64,000 nt of DNA. Origin: Pelagerythrobacter sp041912895. GTDB taxonomy: Bacteria; Pseudomonadota; Alphaproteobacteria; Sphingomonadales; Sphingomonadaceae. Positions 22,937 to 31,806 of the stretch are shown here, piece after piece. The notes beneath the pieces were generated by a model. That model was given only the letters and a program-made list of their open reading frames with translations. It was not told the origin of the DNA and did no database searches. The stretch lies in contig NZ_JAYSGI010000001.1 in assembly GCF_041912895.1 (NCBI RefSeq), positions 558,001 through 622,000 on the forward strand, in the 5' to 3' direction. How positions within the stretch are numbered: position 1 is the stretch's first letter; every line of letters starts with the position of its first letter. A program made the position numbers and the translations under genes.

Positions 22937-23034
22937 GGGAATTTCCGGTGCTCGTGGGGAGGAGTCGGCGCGGCCATTATAGCAAACGGCGCGGCAAGCA
23001 AGCCCGCCGCGCCGCGTTTCAGGCCCGGGATGTA

Positions 23035-23529
23035 TCAGTGCGAGAAGCGTGAGCGCAGGTCGCGCATGCGGCGGCCCGTCTTCTTGCCGACATCGCGTGT
23101 CAGGCGGCGGGCGGTTTCGGATGCCGCGCCGGTACGAGCGGCGGCTCCACGCTGGATGTCGCGTGCGCCATCGCCGATCGCGTCGCCGAAATCCTCCAGC
23201 CGATCGCTGCCGGAACGCGCCGCGCTGCCGAGGTGGTCGACCAAGGTAGCCCCGTAAGTGGCACCGAGTTCAGCGATCATCGCCGCAAGCGCCGAGCCAC
23301 GCTTCGTCGCCTTCTTGCGCATCCGGCGGCCGGGGCCGGGGACCATGCTGGCGACGATCATGCCCACCGCCACACCGCCGACGACGGTCGCCACCGGGTG
23401 CTGCTTGACGAACGCCGTGGCGTTGTCGCGCGCCTCGCGGGCATAGTCGCCCACGGTGCGATTGGCGTGGCGCTGCTGGCCCGCATCGATGCGGTTCTTG
23501 AGTTCTTCGCGCTTTTCGTTGTCGGCCAT
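23035..23529 (-). CDS. YqjD/ElaB (DUF883)-like protein with one membrane segment
   Basis: 164 residues. The N-terminal amphipathic part (EELKNRIDAGQQRHANRTVG) and HPVATVVGGVAVGMIVASMV, a membrane-anchor segment around residues 44-63, resemble the DUF883 ribosome- or envelope-associated proteins; the basic C-terminal half is not conserved in that family. The ATG at 23529 has GGAGAA upstream. Last gene of a four-gene minus-strand run. Function inferred only as envelope or stress related. Confidence 0.6.
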   Translation of the reverse strand: MADNEKREELKNRIDAGQQRHANRTVGDYAREARDNATAFVKQHPVATVVGGVAVGMIVASMVPGPGRRMRKKATKRGSALAAMIAELGATYGATLVDHLGSAARSGSDRLEDFGDAIGDGARDIQRGAAARTGAASETARRLTRDVGKKTGRRMRDLRSRFSH

Positions 23530-23572
23530 GGCCTTGTTCTCCGCTGAAATGGATTTCGGGAAACGAACGGGC

Positions 23573-23899
23573 TCAATCGCCTTCGGGTTCCGCCGTTTCC
23601 GGGTCTTCGTCGTCTTCATCGTCCTCGTCATCGCCGAACAGCGCGAGCAAGGGATTGCGCGTCAGCCACAGCATGATCGCGGCGACGAGCGTCAGCACCA
23701 CGCCGCGATGGCTTTCGGCGACATCCACGGCTTCGTCGAGCACATCGCTCGCGCCGCCGCTGATCCGGTCGACGAAGCGCTGGCCGATGCCGCGCGCGGT
23801 GAGATCGTTGCGCAAGTGCGCTACATCCGCCTTGACCAGCGCGAAGGCGGCGTCGCGCAGCGCGCGGTCCTCGATCATCTTGCGCTTGGCACTGCTCAT
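23573..23899 (-). CDS. Hypothetical protein with one transmembrane segment
   Basis: 108 residues: charged N-terminus with a possible amphipathic helix (DAAFALVKADVAHLRNDL), one hydrophobic segment near residues 65-83 (RGVVLTLVAAIMLWLTRNPL) and an extremely acidic C-terminus (DDEDDEDDEDPE). The ATG at 23899 follows the previous stop by one base, so it is coupled to the holin-like gene. Not recognised as a named family. Confidence 0.65.
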   Translation of the reverse strand: MSSAKRKMIEDRALRDAAFALVKADVAHLRNDLTARGIGQRFVDRISGGASDVLDEAVDVAESHRGVVLTLVAAIMLWLTRNPLLALFGDDEDDEDDEDPETAEPEGD

Positions 23900-23900
23900 C

Positions 23901-24293
23901 TCAATCGTCCCCGAAGCTTTCGCCGGCATCCTTCAGATGCCCCAGCGCCTTGCGTGCCAGCACCACGCCGACAACGATGAGCAGACCGGACACCAGCGCC
24001 GTCGCCCCCCAGATCGTGAGGATCGGCGAAAGCGCGATCACGGCGCCCACGACCAGCCCGATGAGCGCGGTATGGATCATCGCGAAGGCCACCAGCCCGT
24101 GGATGACGGCCTTCTTGCCCTTGTTCGCCACGAACAGCGCACGGCTTTTCTGAAATGCCGCCTCGGCCTCGACATACGTCTTACCGTCGTCGATCAACGC
24201 GACGAGATCGTCGGTCAGCGAGAAGCCCGAGCGCGGCTCGTCCGCGCTCGGTTCCTCGCCATCCTGCGCATCCGGCAGGGGCTCGTCGTGCAT
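23901..24293 (-). CDS. Phage-holin-family-like membrane protein
   Basis: 130 residues with an acidic cytosolic start, a basic amphipathic segment and two adjacent transmembrane helices (about residues 66-90 and 95-118), the layout of the chromosomal putative holin-superfamily proteins often annotated with YqjD-like neighbours. The ATG at 24293 is preferred over a GTG at 24302 because GGGGGTG sits 6 bases before it. No nearby endolysin, so a lysis role is unlikely. Confidence 0.65.
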   Translation of the reverse strand: MHDEPLPDAQDGEEPSADEPRSGFSLTDDLVALIDDGKTYVEAEAAFQKSRALFVANKGKKAVIHGLVAFAMIHTALIGLVVGAVIALSPILTIWGATALVSGLLIVVGVVLARKALGHLKDAGESFGDD

Positions 24294-24317
24294 GATTGTC
24301 ACCCCCGGTGCGAGGGA

Positions 24318-24893
24318 TCAGTCGCGGCTGCCGCGGAACATCCGCGCCAGCATGAAACCGGCGACCGCGGCGATACCCACGGCGAGGCCCGGGCTCTTGC
24401 GAACCATCTCGCGCGCGTCCTCGCTCAGGTCATCGACGCTCTTCTGGTCGAGCTTGACCGAAGCGTCCTGCAGGCTGCGCGAGGCCTTGCGGGCGTAATC
24501 GCCGTATTGGGCGCCGAATTTTTCGTCGATCGCGGTGGCGTTGTCCGACACCATCTTGCTGAGCGAGGAGAGTGCTTCGCTCGCCTTGCCCTTGCCTTCG
24601 GTGGCGAGTTCCTTGCTCTTGCCCTTGGCTTGCTGACCATAGGCCTTGGCTTCGGCAACCCAATCTTCCGAACGGCCCTTCGCCTGATCGCGATAGACGC
24701 TGGCGCGGTCGGCGGCTTCGGCCTTGAGCGCCGCGGCACCGGCCTTGGCTTCCTCGAGCGCCGAATTGAAGCGCGACTTCGCCTCGGTGCGATGATCGGC
24801 AGCAGGCGCTGCCGTCTTTGCCGGCGTACGCTTGGCAGCCGGCTTGCGCGCCGGGGTCTTCTTCTTGGTCGTAGCGGGTATCGCGTCAGCCAT
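24318..24893 (-). CDS. Ala/Lys-rich helical protein with C-terminal membrane anchor (ElaB/YqjD-like)
   Basis: 191 residues. The N-terminal 30 residues are a Lys/Pro/Ala-rich histone-like stretch (TKKKTPARKPAAKRTPAK). The middle is a long amphipathic or coiled-coil helix with repeated AKAYGQQAKGKSKEL-type segments, and the end is a hydrophobic segment (SPGLAVGIAAVAGFMLARM) capped by arginines. That C-terminal anchor is the ElaB/YqjD signature. First gene of the four-gene unit; divergent from eno. Confidence 0.65.
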   Translation of the reverse strand: MADAIPATTKKKTPARKPAAKRTPAKTAAPAADHRTEAKSRFNSALEEAKAGAAALKAEAADRASVYRDQAKGRSEDWVAEAKAYGQQAKGKSKELATEGKGKASEALSSLSKMVSDNATAIDEKFGAQYGDYARKASRSLQDASVKLDQKSVDDLSEDAREMVRKSPGLAVGIAAVAGFMLARMFRGSRD

Positions 24894-25068
24894 ATCTCTT
24901 TTCCTTAGCCCTCGTAATCTCGTCTCGCGCCGCCGGATGGCAACGGTTCGACCGTTACGTGCTGCAACGCAACTTGCGTGGCATTGTTCCGGCGCATAGA
25001 GCGCGCCGAGACGCTCCCGATATGGGAGTGTGTTATCTAGTTACAACACCCGACAACCGGAGCGCAGC

Positions 25069-26355
25069 ATGACCGCCATTATCGATCTTCACGGCCGCGA
25101 AATCCTCGACAGCCGGGGCAACCCCACGGTCGAAGTCGACGTGCTGCTCGAAGACGGCAGCTTCGGCCGCGCGGCGGTTCCGTCGGGCGCATCGACCGGC
25201 GCGCACGAGGCGGTTGAACTGCGCGACGGCGACAAGGGGCGCTATCTCGGCAAGGGCGTGACCAAGGCGGTCGACGCGGTCAACGGCGAGATTACCGACG
25301 CGCTGCTCGGCCTCGATGCGGAAGACCAGCGCGACATTGACCTGGCGATGATCGCGCTCGACGGCAGCGCCAACAAGTCCCGGCTCGGCGCGAATTCGAT
25401 CCTCGGCGTCAGCCTCGCGGTCGCCAAGGCGGCGGCGAGCGCGCGCGGGCTGCCGCTCTACAGCTACGTCGGCGGCGTCTCGGCGCATGTCCTGCCGGTG
25501 CCGATGATGAACATCATCAACGGCGGCGAGCATGCCGACAACCCGATCGATATTCAGGAATTCATGATCATGCCAATCGGCGCGGAAACGCTGGCCGACG
25601 GCGTGCGCTGGGGCGCCGAGGTGTTTCACACGCTGAAGAAAGGGCTGGCGGAGAAGGGCCTATCGACCGCGGTGGGCGACGAGGGCGGCTTCGCCCCCGA
25701 TCTTGCCAGCACCCGCGCGGCGCTCGATTTCATCATGGCCTCGATCGAGCAGGCGGGCTTCAAGCCGGGCGACGACATTGCGCTCGCGCTCGACTGCGCC
25801 TCGACCGAATTCTTCGCCGACGGCCGCTACGACCTCGCGGGCGAGGAAATCTCGCTCGCGCCCGGCGAAATGGCCGAATATCTCGCGAAGCTGTGCGCCG
25901 ACTATCCGATCCGCTCGATCGAGGACGGCATGGGCGAGGACGATTTCGCGGGCTGGAAGGCGCTGACCGATCTCGTCGGAGACAAGGTCCAGCTCGTCGG
26001 CGACGATCTGTTCGTGACCAACCCCGAGCGGTTGCGGATGGGCATCGGCAAGGGTCTCGCCAATTCGCTGCTGGTCAAGGTCAACCAGATCGGCACGCTG
26101 ACCGAGACGCTCGAGGCGGTCGATATCGCGCACCGCGCGGGCTACACCTCGGTGATGAGCCACCGCTCGGGCGAGACCGAGGACGCGACCATCGCCGACC
26201 TCGCGGTCGCGACCAACTGCGGGCAGATCAAGACCGGCTCGCTTGCGCGGTCCGACCGGCTCGCCAAGTACAACCAGCTCATCCGCATCGAGGAAGAACT
26301 GGGCGACAACGCGCGCTACGCCGGCGGCGCCTGCTTCGGCAAGCTCGCACGCTGA
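25069..26355 (+). CDS. eno: Enolase
   Basis: Glycolytic 2-phosphoglycerate dehydratase; 428 residues. N-terminal DLHGREILDSRGNPTVEVDV, the ALDGSANKSRLGANSILGVS segment, and the C-terminal SHRSGETEDATIADLAVA and GQIKTGSLARSDRLAKYNQ signature are intact. The ATG at 25069 is chosen. Upstream, 25014-25028 is a ctcccgatatgggag palindrome followed by the AT-rich ttatctagtt, a plausible promoter zone. Confidence 0.97.
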   Translation: MTAIIDLHGREILDSRGNPTVEVDVLLEDGSFGRAAVPSGASTGAHEAVELRDGDKGRYLGKGVTKAVDAVNGEITDALLGLDAEDQRDIDLAMIALDGSANKSRLGANSILGVSLAVAKAAASARGLPLYSYVGGVSAHVLPVPMMNIINGGEHADNPIDIQEFMIMPIGAETLADGVRWGAEVFHTLKKGLAEKGLSTAVGDEGGFAPDLASTRAALDFIMASIEQAGFKPGDDIALALDCASTEFFADGRYDLAGEEISLAPGEMAEYLAKLCADYPIRSIEDGMGEDDFAGWKALTDLVGDKVQLVGDDLFVTNPERLRMGIGKGLANSLLVKVNQIGTLTETLEAVDIAHRAGYTSVMSHRSGETEDATIADLAVATNCGQIKTGSLARSDRLAKYNQLIRIEEELGDNARYAGGACFGKLAR

Positions 26356-26369
26356 CATTCGACCAACGC

Positions 26370-26389
26370 CGCCGGCCGCACGACCGGCG
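26370..26389 (+). terminator. Weak hairpin after eno
   Basis: Six-bp stem cgccgg / ccggcg with an 8-base loop, followed by cgttt. A possible weak terminator only. Confidence 0.3.
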
Positions 26390-26465
26390 CGTTTGCGACC
26401 CCCTTCGGGCAGGCCTATCACGCGGCGTTCGCCGCGCCCCAGGGCGCGCCTGAGAAGGATCGCCC

Positions 26466-28544
26466 ATGAAAACCGCTCGTCTCGCCGCCGCCCTGATGCT
26501 CGGCGTCGCCACCGCCACGCTCGGTGCCTGCAACCTTGCCGGCACGGACACCGAAGTTGCCACACCAGGCACCGAACTCGGTATCCAGACAGCGTGGATG
26601 GACACCGCCGTGACCCCCGGCGACGACTGGTACGCCTACGCCAACGGCCAGTGGATGAACGACACGCAAATCCCGGCGGATCGCTCCAGCGTGGGCGGCT
26701 TCTTCATCGCCGACCAGCAGACCGAGAAGAACCTCGAGGCGCTGATCGCCGAGATCCGCCAGTCCGATCCCGAACCCGGCACCGATGCCGCGCGGGTCAA
26801 GGCGTTCTACGAAAGCTACCTCGATACCGCCGCGATCGACGCCGCCGGCATGACGCCCGTTCAGGCCGACCTGACGCGGTTCGCGGGGATCAATGACAAG
26901 CAGCAGCTCGCCCGCGTGCTCGGCAGCCAGACCCGCGCCGACGTCGATCCGCTCAACTCGACCGATTTCGAGACCGAGAACCTGTTCGGCGTGTTCGTAA
27001 CCCAGGCGCTCAAGGGCGGCGAGGTGGTGCCCTATATCCTCCAGGGCGGCCTCGGCATGCCCGAGCGCGAATACTACCTCTCGTCCGATCCGAAGATGGC
27101 GGCGCTGCGCACCGCCTATCGCGCCTATATCGCCGACCTGCTCGAAGCCGCCGGGATCGACGACGCCGAAGCCCGGGCGCAGCGCATCTACGACCTCGAA
27201 ATGAAGATCGCCCGCGCGCACGCGAGCCGCGAGGAAAGCGACGACTGGGCGACCGCGAGCAGCCTGTGGTCGCAGGCCGATTTCGCCAGCAAGGCGCCGG
27301 GACTCGACTGGGATACCTTCTTCGCCGGTGCGCAGCTCGACGGGTTCGACACGTTCGACGCCTACCACCCCGGCACGATCACCAAACTTTCGGCGCTGGT
27401 CGCCTCCGAACCGCTGCAGGCGTGGAAGGACTGGCTGGCCTTCCACCAGATCAACGCCAACACCGCGGTACTGCCGAGCAAGCTCGACCAGTTGAGCTTC
27501 GCCTTCTACGGCAAGGAACTGTCGGGCACCGAAGCGCAGCGCCCCCGGGAAAAACGCGCGCTCGCGGCGGTCAACGCCTACATGGGTGACGCGCTCGGCC
27601 GCCTCTACACCGAGAAGTATTTCCCGGCCTCGGCCAAGGCAGAGATCCAGGGCATGGTCGACAACATCAAGGCGGCGTTCGCCACCCGTATCGACGCGCT
27701 CGACTGGATGGCGGCCGAAACGAAAGCCGAAGCCAAGGAGAAGGTCGAGACGATGGCGGTCGGTGTCGGCTATCCCGATACCTGGACCGATTACGGCTCG
27801 CTCGAGGTCGCGGCCGACACGCCCTACGCCAACGTCCAGGCCGCCGAGAAGCTGCGTTACCGCCAGCAACTCGCCAAGGTCGGCAAGCCGCTCGACAAGA
27901 ACGAGTGGTGGATGAACGCGCAACTGGTCAACGCGGTCAACCTGCCGGTGCAGAACGCGCTCAACTTCCCCGCCGCGATCCTGCAGCCGCCGTTTTACGA
28001 TCCCACAGCCGATGCGGCGTTCAACTACGGCGCGATCGGCGCGGTGATCGGGCACGAGATCAGCCACAGCTTCGACAACAACGGCGCGGCGTTCGATTCG
28101 ACCGGCGCGATGCGCAACTGGTGGACCGAAGCGGACAAGGCGAAGTTCGACGAGGCGGGCAGGGCGCTCGCGGCGCAGTTCGACACCTACGAACCATTCC
28201 CCGGCCTCAATGTGCGCGGCGAACTGACGCTCAGCGAGAACATCGCCGACCTCGCCGGGCTCCAGGCCGCCTACGACGCCTACCACGCCTCGCTCGGCGG
28301 CAAGGAAGCGCCGGTGATCGGCGGGTTCACCGGCGACCAGCGCTTCTTCATCGCCTATGCGCAGGCGTGGGCGACCAAGATGCGGGAGGAGGCGCTGCGC
28401 CAGCGCATCGCGACCGACGGACACGCACCCGGCCAGTACCGCGCGCTCACCGTGCGCAACATGGAGCCGTGGTATCAAGCGTTCGGCGTGAAGGAAGGCG
28501 ACGAACTGTACCTGCCGCCCGAGCAGCGCGTGAAGGTCTGGTAG
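26466..28544 (+). CDS. M13 family (neprilysin/PepO-like) zinc metallopeptidase, lipoprotein
   Basis: 692 residues. The start MKTARLAAALMLGVATATLG then AC gives a lipobox (LGAC), so it is probably a lipid-anchored periplasmic peptidase. The catalytic domain shows VNAVNLPVQN (substrate-binding strand), HEISH at residues 530-534 and ENIADLAG with the third zinc ligand E591 and D595. The usual conserved C-terminal tryptophan is present (VKVW). Degrades peptides; the substrate is unknown. Confidence 0.94.
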   Translation: MKTARLAAALMLGVATATLGACNLAGTDTEVATPGTELGIQTAWMDTAVTPGDDWYAYANGQWMNDTQIPADRSSVGGFFIADQQTEKNLEALIAEIRQSDPEPGTDAARVKAFYESYLDTAAIDAAGMTPVQADLTRFAGINDKQQLARVLGSQTRADVDPLNSTDFETENLFGVFVTQALKGGEVVPYILQGGLGMPEREYYLSSDPKMAALRTAYRAYIADLLEAAGIDDAEARAQRIYDLEMKIARAHASREESDDWATASSLWSQADFASKAPGLDWDTFFAGAQLDGFDTFDAYHPGTITKLSALVASEPLQAWKDWLAFHQINANTAVLPSKLDQLSFAFYGKELSGTEAQRPREKRALAAVNAYMGDALGRLYTEKYFPASAKAEIQGMVDNIKAAFATRIDALDWMAAETKAEAKEKVETMAVGVGYPDTWTDYGSLEVAADTPYANVQAAEKLRYRQQLAKVGKPLDKNEWWMNAQLVNAVNLPVQNALNFPAAILQPPFYDPTADAAFNYGAIGAVIGHEISHSFDNNGAAFDSTGAMRNWWTEADKAKFDEAGRALAAQFDTYEPFPGLNVRGELTLSENIADLAGLQAAYDAYHASLGGKEAPVIGGFTGDQRFFIAYAQAWATKMREEALRQRIATDGHAPGQYRALTVRNMEPWYQAFGVKEGDELYLPPEQRVKVW

Positions 28545-28566
28545 TCGGCGCGGCGGGGGAGGGCGC

Positions 28567-28875
28567 TTAGCTCTCCTCCGCCTCGACCTCGGCTTCGGCC
28601 TCGTGCTCGAGCCGGTCCAGCTTTTCGAGCTTCTTCCGGTTTTTGGGGCTCAACAGATACTGCCAGACGCCCCAAGCGTTGATGACGAGCAGGATTGCGT
28701 TCATCGCTGCGATCGGCATCGCGCCGGTGGTCAGCCCGGAGATGATCCAGGTGATCGCCACCGCGCAGAACAGTACGAAGCCCCATCCGGTGACCTTGCG
28801 CCCAAGATCGGCGGCGATCAGCCCGGCCGCGATCATCGTCCCGATCGCGGCGACCCATTCGAGCGGGCCGTTCAT
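28567..28875 (-). CDS. Small membrane protein, function unknown
   Basis: 102 residues with three hydrophobic segments (about 6-24, 31-50, 52-72) and a charged acidic tail (EHEAEAEVEAEES). The ATG at 28875 follows the aldo/keto reductase stop by a few bases, so it is the last gene of that operon. No family recognised beyond a general small membrane protein. Confidence 0.7.
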   Translation of the reverse strand: MNGPLEWVAAIGTMIAAGLIAADLGRKVTGWGFVLFCAVAITWIISGLTTGAMPIAAMNAILLVINAWGVWQYLLSPKNRKKLEKLDRLEHEAEAEVEAEES

Positions 28876-28880
28876 CGCCG

Positions 28881-29813
28881 CTAGGCTTCGAACGCGGCGG
28901 TCAGCCGGGCGACTTGGTCGTCGGACAGCGCGACGCGGGTGAAGGCGAGCAGATCGTCGAGTTGATCCGGCGTGCGGGCGCTTGCGATGGGTGCGGGAAT
29001 GCCGGACTGGCGGACCAGCCAGGCGAGGGCAATCGCGGGCAGGCTCGTACCGGTTTCGGCGGCAACCTCGTCCATCGCCTCCAGCACGCGCGGGCCGCGA
29101 TCGCCGATAAGCTGCTTCACCCGCTCCCCGCGCGCCGACTGCGCATAGTCCGCTTCGGTGCGATACTTGCCGGTGAGGTAGCCCGAAGCGAGGCCGAAGA
29201 ACGGCAGCATCGCGATCCCGCGCTGCGTGCACAGTGCCTGGAGATCGGCTGCGTATTTGTCGCGCGAGACGAGGTTGTATTCGTTCTGCAGCACGGTGAA
29301 CGGCGTGCGCCCGGCCGCATCCGCGGCATCGAGCATCGCCGAGAGGCGCACGGAGTCGAAGTTCGACGCGCCGAGCTCGCGGACCTTGCCGGCGGCGACC
29401 GCGCCGTCGAACGCCTCGACGATCTGCTCGGGTGCGAGCTCAGGATAGTCCTTGTGCGCGTAATACAGATCGACCCGGTCGGTCCGCAGGCGGTCGAGCG
29501 AGGCATCGAGCGATTGCAGCACCCGCGCCGGTTCGTAGAGTTCCTTGCCGCCCATCATCCCGGTCTTGGTGTGGATCAGCATTTCGTCCCGCACGCCGCG
29601 CGATTCGAGCCACTGGCCGATCAGCGTTTCGGATTCGCCGCCCTTGTGACCGTCGATCCAGGCCGAGTAGACGTCGGCGGTGTCGATCATCCGTCCGCCG
29701 GCCTCGTAGAACGCATCGAGCACGGCGAAGCCATCGTCGCCCTTCGCGGTCCAGCCGAAGACATTGCCGCCGAGGACGAACGGGATGCCGCCGATAGCCG
29801 GGTGTGTGCTCAT
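28881..29813 (-). CDS. Aldo/keto reductase
   Basis: 310-residue NADPH-dependent (beta/alpha)8 oxidoreductase. Catalytic-type residues are recognisable: DTADVYSAW (Asp/Tyr), the lysine in IHTKTG and YYAHKDYPE (His). The C-terminal cofactor segment IASARTPDQLDDLL is typical of the YajO/YghZ-like group. The ATG overlaps the ribH stop (ATGA). The physiological substrate is unknown. Confidence 0.93.
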   Translation of the reverse strand: MSTHPAIGGIPFVLGGNVFGWTAKGDDGFAVLDAFYEAGGRMIDTADVYSAWIDGHKGGESETLIGQWLESRGVRDEMLIHTKTGMMGGKELYEPARVLQSLDASLDRLRTDRVDLYYAHKDYPELAPEQIVEAFDGAVAAGKVRELGASNFDSVRLSAMLDAADAAGRTPFTVLQNEYNLVSRDKYAADLQALCTQRGIAMLPFFGLASGYLTGKYRTEADYAQSARGERVKQLIGDRGPRVLEAMDEVAAETGTSLPAIALAWLVRQSGIPAPIASARTPDQLDDLLAFTRVALSDDQVARLTAAFEA

Positions 29814-30229
29814 GCGAATTTCTCCTGCAATGCGAGCAACGCCAGCGCGGCCTGCGCCGCTTCGCCGCCCTTGTTCTTCTGCGCCTTGTCCGCGCGGACG
29901 AGCGCCTGCTGTTCGTTCTCGACCGTCAGGATGCCGTTGCCGATGGCGATCCCGTCCATCGTCAACGCCATGATTCCACGCGCGCTCTCGCCCGCGACGA
30001 TCTCGAAATGGTAGGTCTCGCCGCGGATCACCACGCCGATCGCGACGAAGCCGTCATAGCGCCCGCTCTCGGCTGCGAGGGCGATTGCGCCGGGTATTTC
30101 CAGCGCGCCGGGCACGGTGAGCACTTCAATGTCATGCCCTGCCGCGTCGAGCGCGCCGCGCGCGCCGTCGATCAGCATGTCGTTCAGGTGCTCGTAGAAC
30201 CGGGCCTCGACGATCAGAAACCGCGCCAT
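29810..30229 (-). CDS. ribH: 6,7-dimethyl-8-ribityllumazine synthase
   Basis: Penultimate step of riboflavin synthesis. 139 residues; GALEIPGAIALAAESGRYDG and AIGVVIRGETYHFEIV (with the catalytic histidine) are diagnostic. Three in-frame ATGs exist at 30250-30229; GGAGG lies exactly six bases before the ATG at 30229 and directly abuts the one at 30235, so the ribosome binding site decides for 30229. No FMN riboswitch is visible upstream. Confidence 0.95.
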   Translation of the reverse strand: MARFLIVEARFYEHLNDMLIDGARGALDAAGHDIEVLTVPGALEIPGAIALAAESGRYDGFVAIGVVIRGETYHFEIVAGESARGIMALTMDGIAIGNGILTVENEQQALVRADKAQKNKGGEAAQAALALLALQEKFA

Positions 30230-30305
30230 TTCCATCCTCCGCAATCGCATCTGCTCGCGCGGTAGCCAGATGGCGGCGGCAGGGGAAGGGGGCAGGGCAA
30301 CGCCA

Positions 30306-30336
30306 ACAAAAAGAGCCCCACCCGAAGGCGGGGCTC
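30306..30336 (-). terminator. Intrinsic terminator for the YnfA-type gene
   Basis: On the minus strand a hairpin gagccccgcc / ggtggggctc with a tetraloop (ttcg) is followed by cttttt. It separates the ynfA-like gene from ribH. Confidence 0.8.
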
Positions 30337-30456
30337 GAGTTGATCGAGCCTCGCTTGCACGGGGCCCTCACGGGTCGCGCCAAGCGCTTTAGGCTCGTGG
30401 GCACCGGCAGCAATCCAAAGAAATGTTGGCCGGTCAGGCGCCGGGTGGATTGGCGC

Positions 30457-30783
30457 TCAGGCGACGATCCGCGGCTGGAACATGATGATCGCCATGCCCG
30501 CGAGAGCCACCAGCACGCCGGCGATGTCCCACAGGGTAGGGCGAACGCCGTCGACCGCCCACAACCACATGATCGCCGCACCGATATAGACGCCGCCATA
30601 GGCCGCATAGACGCGTCCGGCGGCAGTGTCGTGCAGGGTCAGGAGCCACGCGAACAGCGCGAGCGCGAGCGCGGCGGGGACGAGCAGCCAAGGCGACTTG
30701 TCCTCGCGCAGCAACAGATAGGCGAGATAGCAGCCGACGATCTCGGCCAGCGCGGTCGCGGCGTAGAGCAGCAGGGTCTTCAT
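30457..30783 (-). CDS. YnfA family membrane protein
   Basis: 108 residues forming four transmembrane helices, related to small multidrug-resistance folds. The start KTLLLYAATALAEIVGCYLA and YAAYGGVYIGAAIMWLWAVDG are the family's conserved segments. Some members export quaternary compounds; the role here is inference. The ATG at 30783 follows mazG by about 30 bp. Confidence 0.92.
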   Translation of the reverse strand: MKTLLLYAATALAEIVGCYLAYLLLREDKSPWLLVPAALALALFAWLLTLHDTAAGRVYAAYGGVYIGAAIMWLWAVDGVRPTLWDIAGVLVALAGMAIIMFQPRIVA

Positions 30784-30814
30784 CGCGCGAACATCGCCGA
30801 TGGCGCGCGAGCTA

Positions 30815-31594
30815 TCAAGCGGAGCGTTCGTCGCGCTTGACCTGCTGCCACAGCGCCTCCTGCTCGTCGAGCGAGAGGTCCGCGAAACCACCGTCGGCCA
30901 GCGCTTCCATGGCGCGGAAGCGACGTTCGAACTTGCCGTTGGCGGCGCGCAGCGCGTCTTCGGGCGCGATGCCGTAGGCGCGGACGAGATTGACTGCGGC
31001 GAACAGCAGATCGCCGGCCTCGGCGGCGCGTTCCTCGGGTGTGGCGTCGGCGAGCTCAACCATCTCCTCGAGCACCTTGGCGCGCGGCCCCGTGGGATCG
31101 GGCCAGTCGAACCCGACGCGCGCGGCGCGCTTCTGGAGCTTGTCGGCCCGCATCAGCGCAGGCAATGCGGCGGCGACACCATCGAGCGCGCTGGTCGCGC
31201 CCTTGGCCGAGCGCTCCTGCGCCTTCAGCGCCTCCCAGCGCTCCTCGCGCATGCCGCCGGGCAGCGTCTCGTCGTTGAAGGTATGTGGGCCGAAGATATG
31301 CGGATGCCGCGCCTCGAGCTTGTCGGCGATCGACCGGGCGACATCGTCGAAATCGAAATGGCCGGCTTCCTCGGCGATGCGCGCCTGGAACACGACCTGG
31401 AACAGCAGGTCGCCGAGCTCGTCGCGGATATCGCCGAGATCGCCGCGCGCGACGGCATCGGCGACTTCGTAGGCTTCCTCGATCGTATGCGGAACGATCG
31501 TCTCGAACCGCTGCGCGCGATCCCATTCGCAACCGCGCTCGGGGTCGCGCAAGGTGGCCATGATGCCCAGAAGGCGGGAGGTCTGGTCGGTCAT
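30815..31594 (-). CDS. mazG: Nucleoside triphosphate pyrophosphohydrolase MazG
   Basis: 259 residues that hydrolyse non-canonical or surplus NTPs to NMPs. Two MazG domains: the first with the metal-binding EEAYEVADAVARGD and DELGDLLFQVVFQARIAEE motif, the second with EEMVELADATPEERAAEAGD. Preceded by an unusually AT-rich stretch that looks like its promoter. Confidence 0.94.
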   Translation of the reverse strand: MTDQTSRLLGIMATLRDPERGCEWDRAQRFETIVPHTIEEAYEVADAVARGDLGDIRDELGDLLFQVVFQARIAEEAGHFDFDDVARSIADKLEARHPHIFGPHTFNDETLPGGMREERWEALKAQERSAKGATSALDGVAAALPALMRADKLQKRAARVGFDWPDPTGPRAKVLEEMVELADATPEERAAEAGDLLFAAVNLVRAYGIAPEDALRAANGKFERRFRAMEALADGGFADLSLDEQEALWQQVKRDERSA

Positions 31595-31632
31595 ATTGGA
31601 ATGATAATATATATTATGTTAAATGAAGCATA
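31595..31632 (-). promoter_or_regulatory. AT-rich promoter zone of mazG with a 14-bp palindrome
   Basis: ataatatatattat (31604-31617) is a perfect palindrome in an otherwise GC-rich region, directly upstream of the mazG ATG. It supplies TATATT/TATTAT -10-like hexamers. Confidence 0.5.
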
Positions 31633-31635
31633 GGC

Positions 31636-31806
31636 TCACGCTCCGAGCCAGGAAAACAATACCGCTACCCCGCCGAAGATCGCGATCCACAGCAGCGCCA
31701 TGCGCACGCCCTGTTTCCAGTTCAACCGGAACGACGCCACGGCGCTGAGCGCGAGGACCAGCCAGCCGACCAGCGCGACGATGCGGACCGTCTCGTATTC
31801 GGTCAT
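31636..31806 (-). CDS. Small two-TM membrane protein
   Basis: 56 residues: two transmembrane helices (about 8-25 and 34-53) separated by a basic loop (RLNWKQGVR). Too short to be named. The ATG at 31806 overlaps the stop of the MBL-fold gene (ATGA), so it is the last member of the mltB-to-MBL operon. Confidence 0.7.
   Translation of the reverse strand: MTEYETVRIVALVGWLVLALSAVASFRLNWKQGVRMALLWIAIFGGVAVLFSWLGA

Noticed and set aside
23901..24293. Prophage holin
   Set aside because: No endolysin, portal or capsid gene nearby; such proteins are common chromosomal membrane proteins.
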